Part shown: in pieces, positions 56,588 through 64,000 of the stretch
How the letters are laid out: each line of letters starts with the position of its first letter
Numbering within the stretch: the first letter of the stretch is position 1
Translations under genes and position numbers: made by a program
Notes under the pieces: model-generated
What the model was told of the DNA's origin: nothing
Databases searched by the model: none
Seen by the model: only the letters and a program-made list of their open reading frames with translations
DNA from: Desulfobacterales bacterium
GTDB taxonomy: Bacteria; Desulfobacterota; Desulfobacteria; Desulfobacterales; JAQWFD01
Length of the DNA: 64,000 nucleotides
Direction of reading: 5' to 3'
NCBI GenBank assembly: GCA_028704555.1
Contig: JAQWFD010000006.1
Coordinates: forward strand, 1-64,000

Positions 56588-57067
56588 TTAAATATCCTTG
56601 ATGGTCAACAAAAATTTTTGTTCTAGTTGCAGGGCCGAATCATACACATAAACATGGAGGGTCATCATCAGCCAGATGATGTCGCGCAGCAGTGTTGACA
56701 AGCCCATGGGTTCTTCAACCGTGTGAAAGCAGCCGCATCCGATGGGAATATCTCTGATGAGTGTTATGCCGATGGCAAAAATAAATAATACCAGCATGGC
56801 CATGATGGAAACAGCCGCTGCCTTGGTTCTTACCCCGGCAAACAGAAGCAGGCCGCAGATCAGTTCCGTCCAGGGCATCAATACCGCTACGATGTGAACC
56901 CCCCAGAATGGTACCAGTTGATAGCTGGCAATGGTCTCGGCAAATTCTCCGGCATAATTGATTTTGGACATGCTGGCATAAATAAAAACGCCGCCGATAT
57001 AAAGCCGCAGTATCAGTGCCGTGTATTTGTTAAACAGGATTTTTGTTATGAATTCAAATACCTTCAT
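56588..57067 (-). CDS. MauE/DoxX-like membrane protein
   Basis: 159 residues from the ATG at 57067, which overlaps the stop of the upstream rhodanese-like gene. Four membrane helices. The loop IPIGCGCFHT carries the Cys-x-Cys typical of MauE-like members of the DoxX superfamily, which act with thiol-redox or sulfur partners. Coupling with a rhodanese-domain protein fits a sulfur or redox role at the membrane. Confidence 0.8.
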   Translation of the reverse strand: MKVFEFITKILFNKYTALILRLYIGGVFIYASMSKINYAGEFAETIASYQLVPFWGVHIVAVLMPWTELICGLLLFAGVRTKAAAVSIMAMLVLFIFAIGITLIRDIPIGCGCFHTVEEPMGLSTLLRDIIWLMMTLHVYVYDSALQLEQKFLLTIKDI

Positions 57068-58818
57068 GCGTCGATTGAAAATCCTTTTTTCTTCCATGCA
57101 GACAGCCCGCCTTCCAGCACTTTGACGATTTTATGCCCGCGTTGTAACAGCTGGCTGGCCACCTCTTCATCATAATGTTTACTGATGGTGCGGCCATAAA
57201 CAATAATTTCCTTATCCGGATTCAGATTGTTCAACTTCATCATATACACAAAGTCAAAAATAGCGGGCGGGAGATTGATAGCGCTTTTAATGTGATTCTG
57301 ATTGTAAAATTCCTTGGGCCGGGCATCGATCATGATGGCTTTTCCCTGGTAGAGGAGTGCCTGCGCCTGATCGACGTTGATCGTCTCGGATGCGGGCTGA
57401 AAATAGGATTCCGGTATCAGCGGGATTCCGTTTGGACTGGACAGGTTGAAAAAAAATCCGATGAGTATCGCCGTCGCCAATATCAATACGAAATCAAACG
57501 GCTTCACCCGGTCCATTCGTTGAAGTTCCCCTCTGACAAGGGATTTGATATGGGCCTTTGCCTTTTCCAGAATCGTAATTTTGTTTACGGCATCGGTCAG
57601 TTCGGCAATGGTTTGATTCAGTTCTGCATTTCGCAGCTCCAGGTCTTTATTAAGGGCCTGAATCTTTTCAAAAGACCGCGTATTTTTCAGATAGACGATA
57701 AAATTTGTCGCGTAGTTAAACAGCAGCGTGTCTTCATCCCGGCTTAACGGGGTGTTGGATATTTTCAAACCGATTCCCACAAGCCCCATGAAGGTTTGAT
57801 CAACCAGAAACATCAGAGCGGAATTGGCTGACAGACCGAACGGGTCTTTATTCAGGATGTCGGTGTCCGCAATTCTCATAACGCTCATGGGGGTTAAGGT
57901 TCTCTGGTCCGTTGCCTCAAAACTTTCATAAAAGAGTCTTTCCGCCACATCCGGAAGGATCTCCTTTTTCAAATCCATGCCCCGGACGGCGGTGCGAACG
58001 ATTTTGCTGTCTCTGTCGTAAAGAAGGATGAAGGCCTTTCCAAGACTGAAAGCGCCCATGGTCATGAGCAGGAAACTGTCGATAAGTCTGTCCATTTCTA
58101 TGATCGGACTCAGCTCCGAGTTCAAGTCATAAAATGTCTGGAGGTAAAATACGCGTTTATCAAGTTCATCCTGAGCTTGTCTGGCTTCATTCAACGCCTT
58201 TTCCAGTTCGGTGTTTTTATTGCCGAGATCTGAATTGAGCTGGCGTATATTCCGGGTGGACAGGGCTTGTGAAAGAGCGTTCATGAGGATATTCGTCAGG
58301 CTTAGCAGAATATCGATATTCTCTTCGGTCAACGATTCGCCGGTGAATTTTCCGCTAAATCCTAACAGGCCGGAATACACCTCATCGATGGTCCACAAAA
58401 TCAAAACGCGGGTGCGATCCGGAAACAGGGAATGGTCTGCGATGTTATCTTTGGTGATTACTTTGATGCGCGGAATGGATACGGCCTGCAAATCCGTATT
58501 GGTAAAATATTCTTCGCAGATCTGAAAAATATTGTCTTTGAGCCTTGAAACGACAGAATCTGAAAATCCCCGGCAGGAGATGTGCCCTTCTCTGGTTTTG
58601 GTATTGATCAGGGCGGAAAGACCGTGGGTGATCCCAAAGGGTCCCATGGCCATCAACAAAAATGTATCCATTATTTTTTTAGGCTGGATCAGGCCCGCGA
58701 GTTCCCGCGTCGTATCGATCAGGGTCTGGTAGTAAAATACTTTTCGTTCCAGATCATCCCTGATCGTTTGGGTTTTTTCGAGAACCGCTTTTAATTCTGA
58801 AATGTTTGTATTGTCCAT
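57064..58818 (-). CDS. Double-GAF-like, membrane-anchored protein with Cys-less rhodanese domain
   Basis: 584 residues from ATG 58818; a GTG at 58884 in frame would add 22. Two repeated GAF-like regions (about 25-200 and 225-400), each preceded by coiled coil with the same KVFYYQTL / RVFYLQTF phrase, then more coiled coil, one membrane helix (about 452-472) and a C-terminal rhodanese domain. At the rhodanese active-site loop the sequence is IIVYGRTISKHYDEE: Gly stands where the persulfide-forming Cys is expected. The domain probably binds rather than transfers sulfur. It is coupled to the MauE-like gene. Confidence 0.78.
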   Translation of the reverse strand: MDNTNISELKAVLEKTQTIRDDLERKVFYYQTLIDTTRELAGLIQPKKIMDTFLLMAMGPFGITHGLSALINTKTREGHISCRGFSDSVVSRLKDNIFQICEEYFTNTDLQAVSIPRIKVITKDNIADHSLFPDRTRVLILWTIDEVYSGLLGFSGKFTGESLTEENIDILLSLTNILMNALSQALSTRNIRQLNSDLGNKNTELEKALNEARQAQDELDKRVFYLQTFYDLNSELSPIIEMDRLIDSFLLMTMGAFSLGKAFILLYDRDSKIVRTAVRGMDLKKEILPDVAERLFYESFEATDQRTLTPMSVMRIADTDILNKDPFGLSANSALMFLVDQTFMGLVGIGLKISNTPLSRDEDTLLFNYATNFIVYLKNTRSFEKIQALNKDLELRNAELNQTIAELTDAVNKITILEKAKAHIKSLVRGELQRMDRVKPFDFVLILATAILIGFFFNLSSPNGIPLIPESYFQPASETINVDQAQALLYQGKAIMIDARPKEFYNQNHIKSAINLPPAIFDFVYMMKLNNLNPDKEIIVYGRTISKHYDEEVASQLLQRGHKIVKVLEGGLSAWKKKGFSIDA

Positions 58819-59053
58819 AGCTCCTGTGCCAAACAGTTCGGTCAACAGATGAAGTGAACGATTCTGACGATCTTTAACTAGCACCGCAGCTTAAGACAGG
58901 TCAATATAACCTGCAGCTTCAATCCCGGATACGGAGCGCTGCTTCTCCGTTGTCTTGTCGGTGGGGTAAAGGCGTCGGCACAATTTGTCTTTGTCGAGGC
59001 CCTGAGAGCTTGTTTTCGGAAGAGGCCGCCTTTTTGTTAATGCACAACGTGAA

Positions 59054-59746
59054 TTAATCGGCGACTATCTCTTCCACAAGTTTTGAAATCCCTACAATAT
59101 TAAATACCTTTTTAAAATTCTCGGACAGGCCGGTCACAAAAATTCTGAAATTTTTCTGCTGGGCGTCCAGAAGCAGCTGCGTCAAAATGGCAATCCCTGC
59201 CCCATTGATGGACGCATTTTCATTGAATGCCAGGGTAATTTTGCCCTTGTTCATTGCAATGGCATCTTTATAGGCCTCCTGTAAAATCGACTCGGAATGA
59301 GAGGAAATGTTACCCTGAATATGAATTACTGCCGTTACTTCCTTTTCTTCTACGGAAACTTCCTGCTCTTTGTTATTGGCAAGTTTTATCCGTTCCTCTG
59401 CTCGTTTGAGTGCCTGATTCAAGGCCTGACGCTGAATCGGTTTGTTGATAAAATCGGTTGCGTCCAGGTTAAGCGCCTTGATGGCAAGATCCATATCCCC
59501 ATGGCCGGTAATGACGATAACCTCTGTTTTGGGTTCGATCTTTTTGATTCGTTTTAATACCTCGATGCCGTCCATACCGGGCATTTTGATATCCGTCAGA
59601 ACCAGGGGGGGCCTTTCCTGTTCAAACAGCGCAATTCCTGCTTCGCCATTTTCGGCTGTCAAGACGGTATATCCGTATGCGCTCAGGAGAAAACGAAACA
59701 TGGTCAACGTGGGGGTTTCATCATCAATAATCAGTATCTTGTTCAT
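59054..59746 (-). CDS. Response regulator with C-terminal STAS domain
   Basis: 230 residues from ATG 59746 (AAGGA seven bases upstream). Receiver domain (1-120) with phospho-acceptor D52 in LTDIKMPG and Lys in NKPIQ. After a short coiled linker, a STAS domain (about 135-230) like anti-anti-sigma factors. The usual phosphorylatable Ser of STAS is not at its place (NASINGAGIAIL). Output is probably protein partner switching rather than DNA binding. It lies 19 bases after the histidine kinase gene. Confidence 0.88.
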   Translation of the reverse strand: MNKILIIDDETPTLTMFRFLLSAYGYTVLTAENGEAGIALFEQERPPLVLTDIKMPGMDGIEVLKRIKKIEPKTEVIVITGHGDMDLAIKALNLDATDFINKPIQRQALNQALKRAEERIKLANNKEQEVSVEEKEVTAVIHIQGNISSHSESILQEAYKDAIAMNKGKITLAFNENASINGAGIAILTQLLLDAQQKNFRIFVTGLSENFKKVFNIVGISKLVEEIVAD

Positions 59747-59765
59747 GCGCATTTCCTTTTTTAAA

Positions 59766-61763
59766 TTATGCGGCCGCAGGAAAACTCAGTGTAAAGGTGG
59801 TTCCTTCACCCTCTTTGCTGAAAATTTTAATATCACCATCATGGTCTTTAACTATGCCGTAGGTAATCGCCAGGCCCAGGCCCATTCCCTGTCCGGCTTC
59901 CTTGGTGGTAAAAAACGGCTCGAAAATTTTGTCCATCACCGATTTGGGAATGCCAATGCCCTTGTCCTGAACTTCCGCGAACACTTTTTTCCCGTACTGA
60001 TAGGTTTTGATCGTGATGGTTCCTCCATCCGTGTTTCCTTCTTTTCGACTCTTTTTTTTGATGGCATCCCGTGCATTGGTGGCCAGATTGAGAAATACCT
60101 GCTGAAGCCGGTTATCATAACCTGAAATCGGGGAAATCTGGTCCGAGAGTTCCAGTTTGATGGAGATGTTTTCCAGTTCGAATTGTCTGCCGATCGTGGA
60201 TACGGCCCCCCGGATGGGCTTGTTCAGATCGAGTTTGTCTTTTATCAGACTGTCTTTTCTGCCAAACGAGCGCAGGGTATTGATAATATCGGCAGCTCTG
60301 TCCACCTGGCTGCTGATCTCATTGACTATCTGAAGAAATTCCGGTTTTGGGACATCGAGATCTTCGGTGGCCATCATCCCGAGAAATTCACTGCCGAGCT
60401 TTATGGCATTGAGCGGCTGGTTGATTTCATGAGCAATGCCGGCCGATATTTCGCCGAGGGATTTCATTTTGCTGGCTTGAATGAGTTGAGCGTCTTTTTC
60501 AATCAAATCGGTAATATCCGTGGCTTCGATAATAATGGCCGGTTTTTCCTTGTAACTGATGGCGCAGGCATGTGCATTGACATAAAACGGTTTTTTCCCT
60601 TCTTTATATTGAAGCACTTTAGGGTAATAAACGCAACCCTGGGCATTTTTGTCTTTTTGAAAATACGTCAGGTAATCTGCATTGGTATTTGTTTTCGGAC
60701 CCAGATCAAGGATGGATTTGCCGATCAGGTCATCATTCAAATACCCGTAAATTTCAAACGCTCTGGGGTTGGCGTCAATAATTTCAAGTGTATTCCGGTC
60801 AACAACAAAGATCGGGTCCGGCCCGCTGTCAAACAGCGAGCGGTATTTTTGTTCGGTTTCCCGCAGTTGTTTGGGATAGGGCTTGATCCTCCAGATCATA
60901 TTCTGAAAAGAGTTGGTCAGCTGGACCACTTCGTCCCCCTTGCGCTTGCCGAAAAACAGACATTGCTGGCAGATGCTCAGGTTTCCGGATGCTTTGTCTT
61001 GCGCGGTATCCAAACCATCCTTGGATTTTTCGATCAGTTTGCACGGCAGGTCAGGATTGCCGTAAGCCGGGCAATCAGTGGGTTTCCATCCGTCAATGAT
61101 ATTGTCGAGTTGAACGTCAAAATTGCCCCGGCTGAATTCGTTGGAAATCCGGATGAGGTTTGAGATCGGCCCGGTGATGTACAGCGCCAGTTTGTGGCTG
61201 ATGATAAATACAATGACGATGATCAACAGAATAAAGCCTATAAAGATAAATTTGAGCTGATCCATCAACGTGTCGATATGGCTCTTGTTGAGTCCCGCAT
61301 GCACGGTTCCGATACGGTAGATTCCCTCTTTGATGGGCAGGGCAATGTCAAAGGCGGTATTTTCGTCGATGCGGAGCATTTTTACGCTTTTATTCTGCCC
61401 CGGCGGTATGGGGTTTGCCAGGCGCAGTTTTTCGGGAAAAGGACGGGTGAAGGTATGGCTGATTACCTGGTTGTCCGGATCGGTGATAAAAATATATGCG
61501 ATGAGGTCTTTGCGTTCGCTGACCTGCTGAACATCAAAAATCATGCTCAATAAGCCCGGGTAATTTTTGTCAAGCAAATAGCCGCTGCTGCTGTCAGCAA
61601 TACTGCTGGCCAGTGCCAATCCCCTGAGTTCCAGTTCAGAGGTCAGGGTGCTGACCAGCATCAACCGGGCAAGAAAGGCGATGGTTACACTGATAATGAG
61701 AATTACGGCCATGATGGAGAAGAAGAATTTGTTTTTCAGGTTGATATTTAATAGTCGTCTCAT
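59766..61763 (-). CDS. Membrane sensor histidine kinase with HAMP and PAS
   Basis: 665 residues. Two membrane helices (about 13-35 and 165-190) flank an extracytoplasmic sensor domain of about 130 residues. Then come HAMP (about 190-240), an unusual cysteine-bearing insertion ([13 protein letters not shown] ... CQQC, about 228-275) that resembles the two-CW type motif, PAS (about 315-425), the phospho-acceptor His in [12 protein letters not shown] (about 445) and a HATPase domain ([20 protein letters not shown]). The start overlaps the stop of the binding-protein gene by four bases; it is followed by its response regulator. Confidence 0.9.
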   Translation of the reverse strand: MRRLLNINLKNKFFFSIMAVILIISVTIAFLARLMLVSTLTSELELRGLALASSIADSSSGYLLDKNYPGLLSMIFDVQQVSERKDLIAYIFITDPDNQVISHTFTRPFPEKLRLANPIPPGQNKSVKMLRIDENTAFDIALPIKEGIYRIGTVHAGLNKSHIDTLMDQLKFIFIGFILLIIVIVFIISHKLALYITGPISNLIRISNEFSRGNFDVQLDNIIDGWKPTDCPAYGNPDLPCKLIEKSKDGLDTAQDKASGNLSICQQCLFFGKRKGDEVVQLTNSFQNMIWRIKPYPKQLRETEQKYRSLFDSGPDPIFVVDRNTLEIIDANPRAFEIYGYLNDDLIGKSILDLGPKTNTNADYLTYFQKDKNAQGCVYYPKVLQYKEGKKPFYVNAHACAISYKEKPAIIIEATDITDLIEKDAQLIQASKMKSLGEISAGIAHEINQPLNAIKLGSEFLGMMATEDLDVPKPEFLQIVNEISSQVDRAADIINTLRSFGRKDSLIKDKLDLNKPIRGAVSTIGRQFELENISIKLELSDQISPISGYDNRLQQVFLNLATNARDAIKKKSRKEGNTDGGTITIKTYQYGKKVFAEVQDKGIGIPKSVMDKIFEPFFTTKEAGQGMGLGLAITYGIVKDHDGDIKIFSKEGEGTTFTLSFPAAA

Positions 61764-63022
61764 GAACCCTCAGCTGAAACTGATTTTTTATCCTGCCCAA
61801 GGATGTCTTTTTTAATGGATGTCCAGCCTTCATTGATCAGCATGAACTTGCCGTTTTCCAGCCGGGTGAAATAGACCCTGTCCATCCCCTGATGATCGGT
61901 AGGGCTGAATGAGATCGTAATATCATAACCGAGCGGATATCCGTTAATAGACTCGATGGCATCGATGAACCGTTCCCTGGTAAGGTTTCTTCCGGCCCGT
62001 TGTAATCCCTCTACCAGAACCTTCGCGTTAATATAGCCTTCAAATCCGACAAAGTCGGGTTCATCATCCGGATAATACTGTTTGAGAAGGGTGGCAAATT
62101 CCATGGTTTTTCCAAGACGAATCTGGTCTTCGGTGCCTTCCGGCCGGGGTACTACCTGCGACATGATCACCGTGGCGTCGATGTCCGGTCCCAAATGTTT
62201 GGCGAGATCTTCTGATCCGGCAAACGACGGGGTATAGAAAACCGGATGGGCCCCCTTGCTGATTGAACGCTTGATGAATTCGGCGCATGGCTTTGAGGTG
62301 CCGATCATGACAACGGCATCTGCTCCGGAGGCGATGATTTTGTTCGATGCCTCTTCGACATCGAGGGTTCCCCTGATATACGATCCGCTGGCAACCGGAG
62401 CCAGATTATATTCCTTAAGCGCAAGTTCCGTACCGGTCAGGCCGTCAAAGCCATAGGCATCATACTGATATAAGACAGCAATTTTTTTGATCCCCAGATC
62501 TTCGACCAGATGTTTAACCGCTGTGCCGGTTTCCTGATAATATGAAGCCCTGACATTGATAACATAGCGGTTAAACGGTTCCCGCAGGGCATTGGCACCG
62601 GTAAACATTCCCAGAATCGGAATCTTTGCGCTGTCAACCATCGGTAGAATTTTTACGGTTGTCGGCGTGCCGACGTAACAAAAAAGGGCAAAGACTCGAT
62701 CTTCGATAATCAGCCGCTGGGTGTTCGCCACGCATTGGGGTGGATCGTAACTGTCGTCACGGGCAATGATTTTTATTTTTCGGCCGTGGACCCCCCCCTG
62801 ATCATTGACATATTTAATGTAGCACATGGCACCGCGAAGGGTCTGCGTTCCTAAAAAACTGGCGTGTCCCTTGAGTGCCAGGGACGATCCGAAAATAATT
62901 TCAGTGTCGGTAAATCCGATGGGATTTTTCAGGCGGGATTCTATCTGTTCGTTCTGGTTGCATGCCGACAGTGCAACGAAATTTAAAAAAATAATCAACA
63001 AAAAGCGGATGGCCTTTTTCAC
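61760..63022 (-). CDS. Branched-chain-amino-acid-type binding lipoprotein
   Basis: 420 residues from GTG 63022, chosen because AGGAGA precedes it and the protein then starts with a clean lipoprotein signal (KKAIRFLLIIFLNFVALSAC, Cys about residue 21). ATG 63070 would add 16 basic residues. The mature part is a periplasmic binding protein of the LivJ/LivK class (GSSLALKGHASFLGTQTLRG; VLYQYDAYGFDG). No permease or ATPase genes follow; instead it overlaps a histidine kinase. It probably hands a ligand signal to that kinase. Confidence 0.87.
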   Translation of the reverse strand: MKKAIRFLLIIFLNFVALSACNQNEQIESRLKNPIGFTDTEIIFGSSLALKGHASFLGTQTLRGAMCYIKYVNDQGGVHGRKIKIIARDDSYDPPQCVANTQRLIIEDRVFALFCYVGTPTTVKILPMVDSAKIPILGMFTGANALREPFNRYVINVRASYYQETGTAVKHLVEDLGIKKIAVLYQYDAYGFDGLTGTELALKEYNLAPVASGSYIRGTLDVEEASNKIIASGADAVVMIGTSKPCAEFIKRSISKGAHPVFYTPSFAGSEDLAKHLGPDIDATVIMSQVVPRPEGTEDQIRLGKTMEFATLLKQYYPDDEPDFVGFEGYINAKVLVEGLQRAGRNLTRERFIDAIESINGYPLGYDITISFSPTDHQGMDRVYFTRLENGKFMLINEGWTSIKKDILGQDKKSVSAEGS

Positions 63023-63070
63023 TGAGCGTCTCCTCAACACAGCAGAGAATCTACGACTAATTTTATGCAT

Positions 63071-63727
63071 CAGTCAAAATGAAACATAAACCGTATGCAT
63101 TGACCGATTGAGATCGGGGGGAAATGAACGCGTTCGTTGTATTCTGTGTCGGTATGTCTTTAAATTCAAAATAGTTAATCGATATAAACATCGATATAAT
63201 AAATGAAATTATAGATGAAAAAAAAACACTGTCAAGGTTTAAAGGAATAAATCAGAGAGGCTGACGCTTCTGTGTGCAACAATCCTTATGGGTGGCTTTT
63301 CGTTGTTTGCCCGGCCAGCCGGAAGCCGGATTTCCGGAAGCAGAGGAACAAAAAATAATATATTTTTATTCGCTGAACGCGGTTGCCATGAAAATGGAAT
63401 CTATCGCTTGACAAGATTATTATTCAGACATAAAAATCAAAAATTGCTATTTATCCCTGATGCGGCGTCAGGGATTGTTTAGGGCTCGATCAAAAACAGG
63501 CTCGCAATTTTAAGTGTTGAGGCGCCTGTCTGGCAAGGCACGAAAGTGCAGGAATATCAAGTATATTCCGAGCTTTTGTAACACAGCCTGGCAGGATGCA
63601 TCGGCGCTTAAAATGGGAAGTTATTTTTGAGTGAGCCCTTAGCATCGTCTGGTGTGATGTAGTGCCCTGAAACGGGCAGTACACGGTCGTTGATAAAGTT
63701 ATTATGTGATAATTCAAGGTGCTTGCC
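63071..63727. other. Intergenic region between divergent genes
   Basis: A/T-rich promoter region for the binding-protein operon, then a 157-base palindromic element listed separately. No gene recognised. Confidence 0.5.
63482..63638. repeat. Palindromic element family B
   Basis: 157-base imperfect palindrome: outer arms GGGCTCgatCAAAAA and TTTTTGAgtGAGCCC, middle arms ATTTTAAG and CTTAAAAT, centre GGAATATcaagtATATTCC. The first bases GGGCTCGATCA are the same as the ends of several family A copies, but the interior is unrelated. Confidence 0.75.
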
Positions 63728-64000
63728 ATGCTACCCGTTGTTTCATTTGTCGGAAAATCCAATTCCGGGAAAACCACGCTGGTTGAAAAACTTATCCCGG
63801 AACTGAAAAAAAGGGGTTATAAAATCGGTGTCATTAAACATTCCTTCCATGGTTTTGATATTGACCAAAAGGGAAAAGACAGCTGGCGACACAAGAATGC
63901 CGGCGCGGACGCCGTAATGGTAAAATCCTCGGATAAGATAGGATTTATAAAAGATTGTCAGAAAGATTCACTGGATGATCTGCTGAAGTATTTTGAAGGA
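63728..64000 (+). CDS. mobB: Molybdopterin-guanine dinucleotide biosynthesis protein MobB, N-terminal part
   Basis: The first 91 codons, open at the window end. MLPVVSFVGKSNSGKTTLVE has the MobB P-loop (G-K-S-N-S-G-K-T-T), then KRGYKIGVIKHSFHGFDID with the conserved IKH motif, and KDSWRHKNAGADAVMV. GTP-binding partner in forming the bis-MGD molybdenum cofactor, which formate dehydrogenase and related (often selenocysteine) enzymes use. Confidence 0.93.
   Translation, partial: MLPVVSFVGKSNSGKTTLVEKLIPELKKRGYKIGVIKHSFHGFDIDQKGKDSWRHKNAGADAVMVKSSDKIGFIKDCQKDSLDDLLKYFEG

Overview
The window looks like a stretch of bacterial chromosome, most probably from an anaerobic Desulfobacterota (Desulfobacterales-like) organism. 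This is inferred from gene content: a 2-hydroxyacyl-CoA dehydratase activase-type giant protein, a carbamoyl-phosphate catabolic cluster, a selenocysteine-containing RiPP system of the SbtA/SbtM type, and NADP-type glutamate dehydrogenase. No tRNA, rRNA, CRISPR array, prophage or intact transposase was seen.

Layout. 0-7 kb: the C-terminal part of a type I restriction HsdR subunit, then a four-gene minus-strand export operon (HlyD adaptor, double-ATPase protein, two ABC-2 permeases). 7-11 kb: a SNF2 helicase paired with a SWIM zinc-finger gene that carries one in-frame TAA, then the stub of an AAA ATPase gene. 11-23 kb: TetR regulator, 1444-residue CoA-activase-like protein, cyclopropane fatty acid synthase, aldehyde dehydrogenase, tartrate/D-malate dehydrogenase, and a CytX-like permease overlapping an AIR-synthase-like gene. 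23.4-25.4 kb: a two-gene operon for a thio(seleno)oxazole peptide. Its 65-residue precursor gene, sbtA, has two in-frame UGA codons, each followed at the same distance by a SECIS-like hairpin; sbtM is the radical SAM maturase. 25.8-32.8 kb: a cluster of six attC sites with no integron integrase in the window (a CALIN). It holds six cassettes, all read on the minus strand: a two-gene CBASS (CD-NTase plus Cap15-type 2TM beta-barrel effector), a PHP-domain ATPase with a small partner, two HEPN-like proteins, a small membrane protein, and one gene broken by TAA. 34-45 kb: a partly decayed carbamoyl-phosphate cluster. Carbamate kinase, a GNAT, an aspartate-carbamoyltransferase-like protein, ornithine carbamoyltransferase, a HAD phosphatase, an MFS carrier and a PAS/LuxR regulator are intact; a COG2403-type GTPase, an amidinotransferase and an NSS symporter survive only as relics. 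45-56 kb: housekeeping and accessory genes (editing deacylase, EamA carrier, MscK-like channel, hotdog thioesterase, rhomboid, methyltransferase, YkgJ protein, GdhA). 56-63 kb: a lipoprotein, a MauE-like membrane protein, a GAF/rhodanese-like protein, then a binding protein-histidine kinase-response regulator/STAS module. The window ends inside mobB.

Running through it all is a family of short palindromic elements (about ten copies or half copies, termini GGGCTTGATCATAA...). They look like non-autonomous mobile elements or cruciform repeats. In three places a half copy lies exactly at the broken edge of a gene relic, so the element family appears tied to deletions in this genome.
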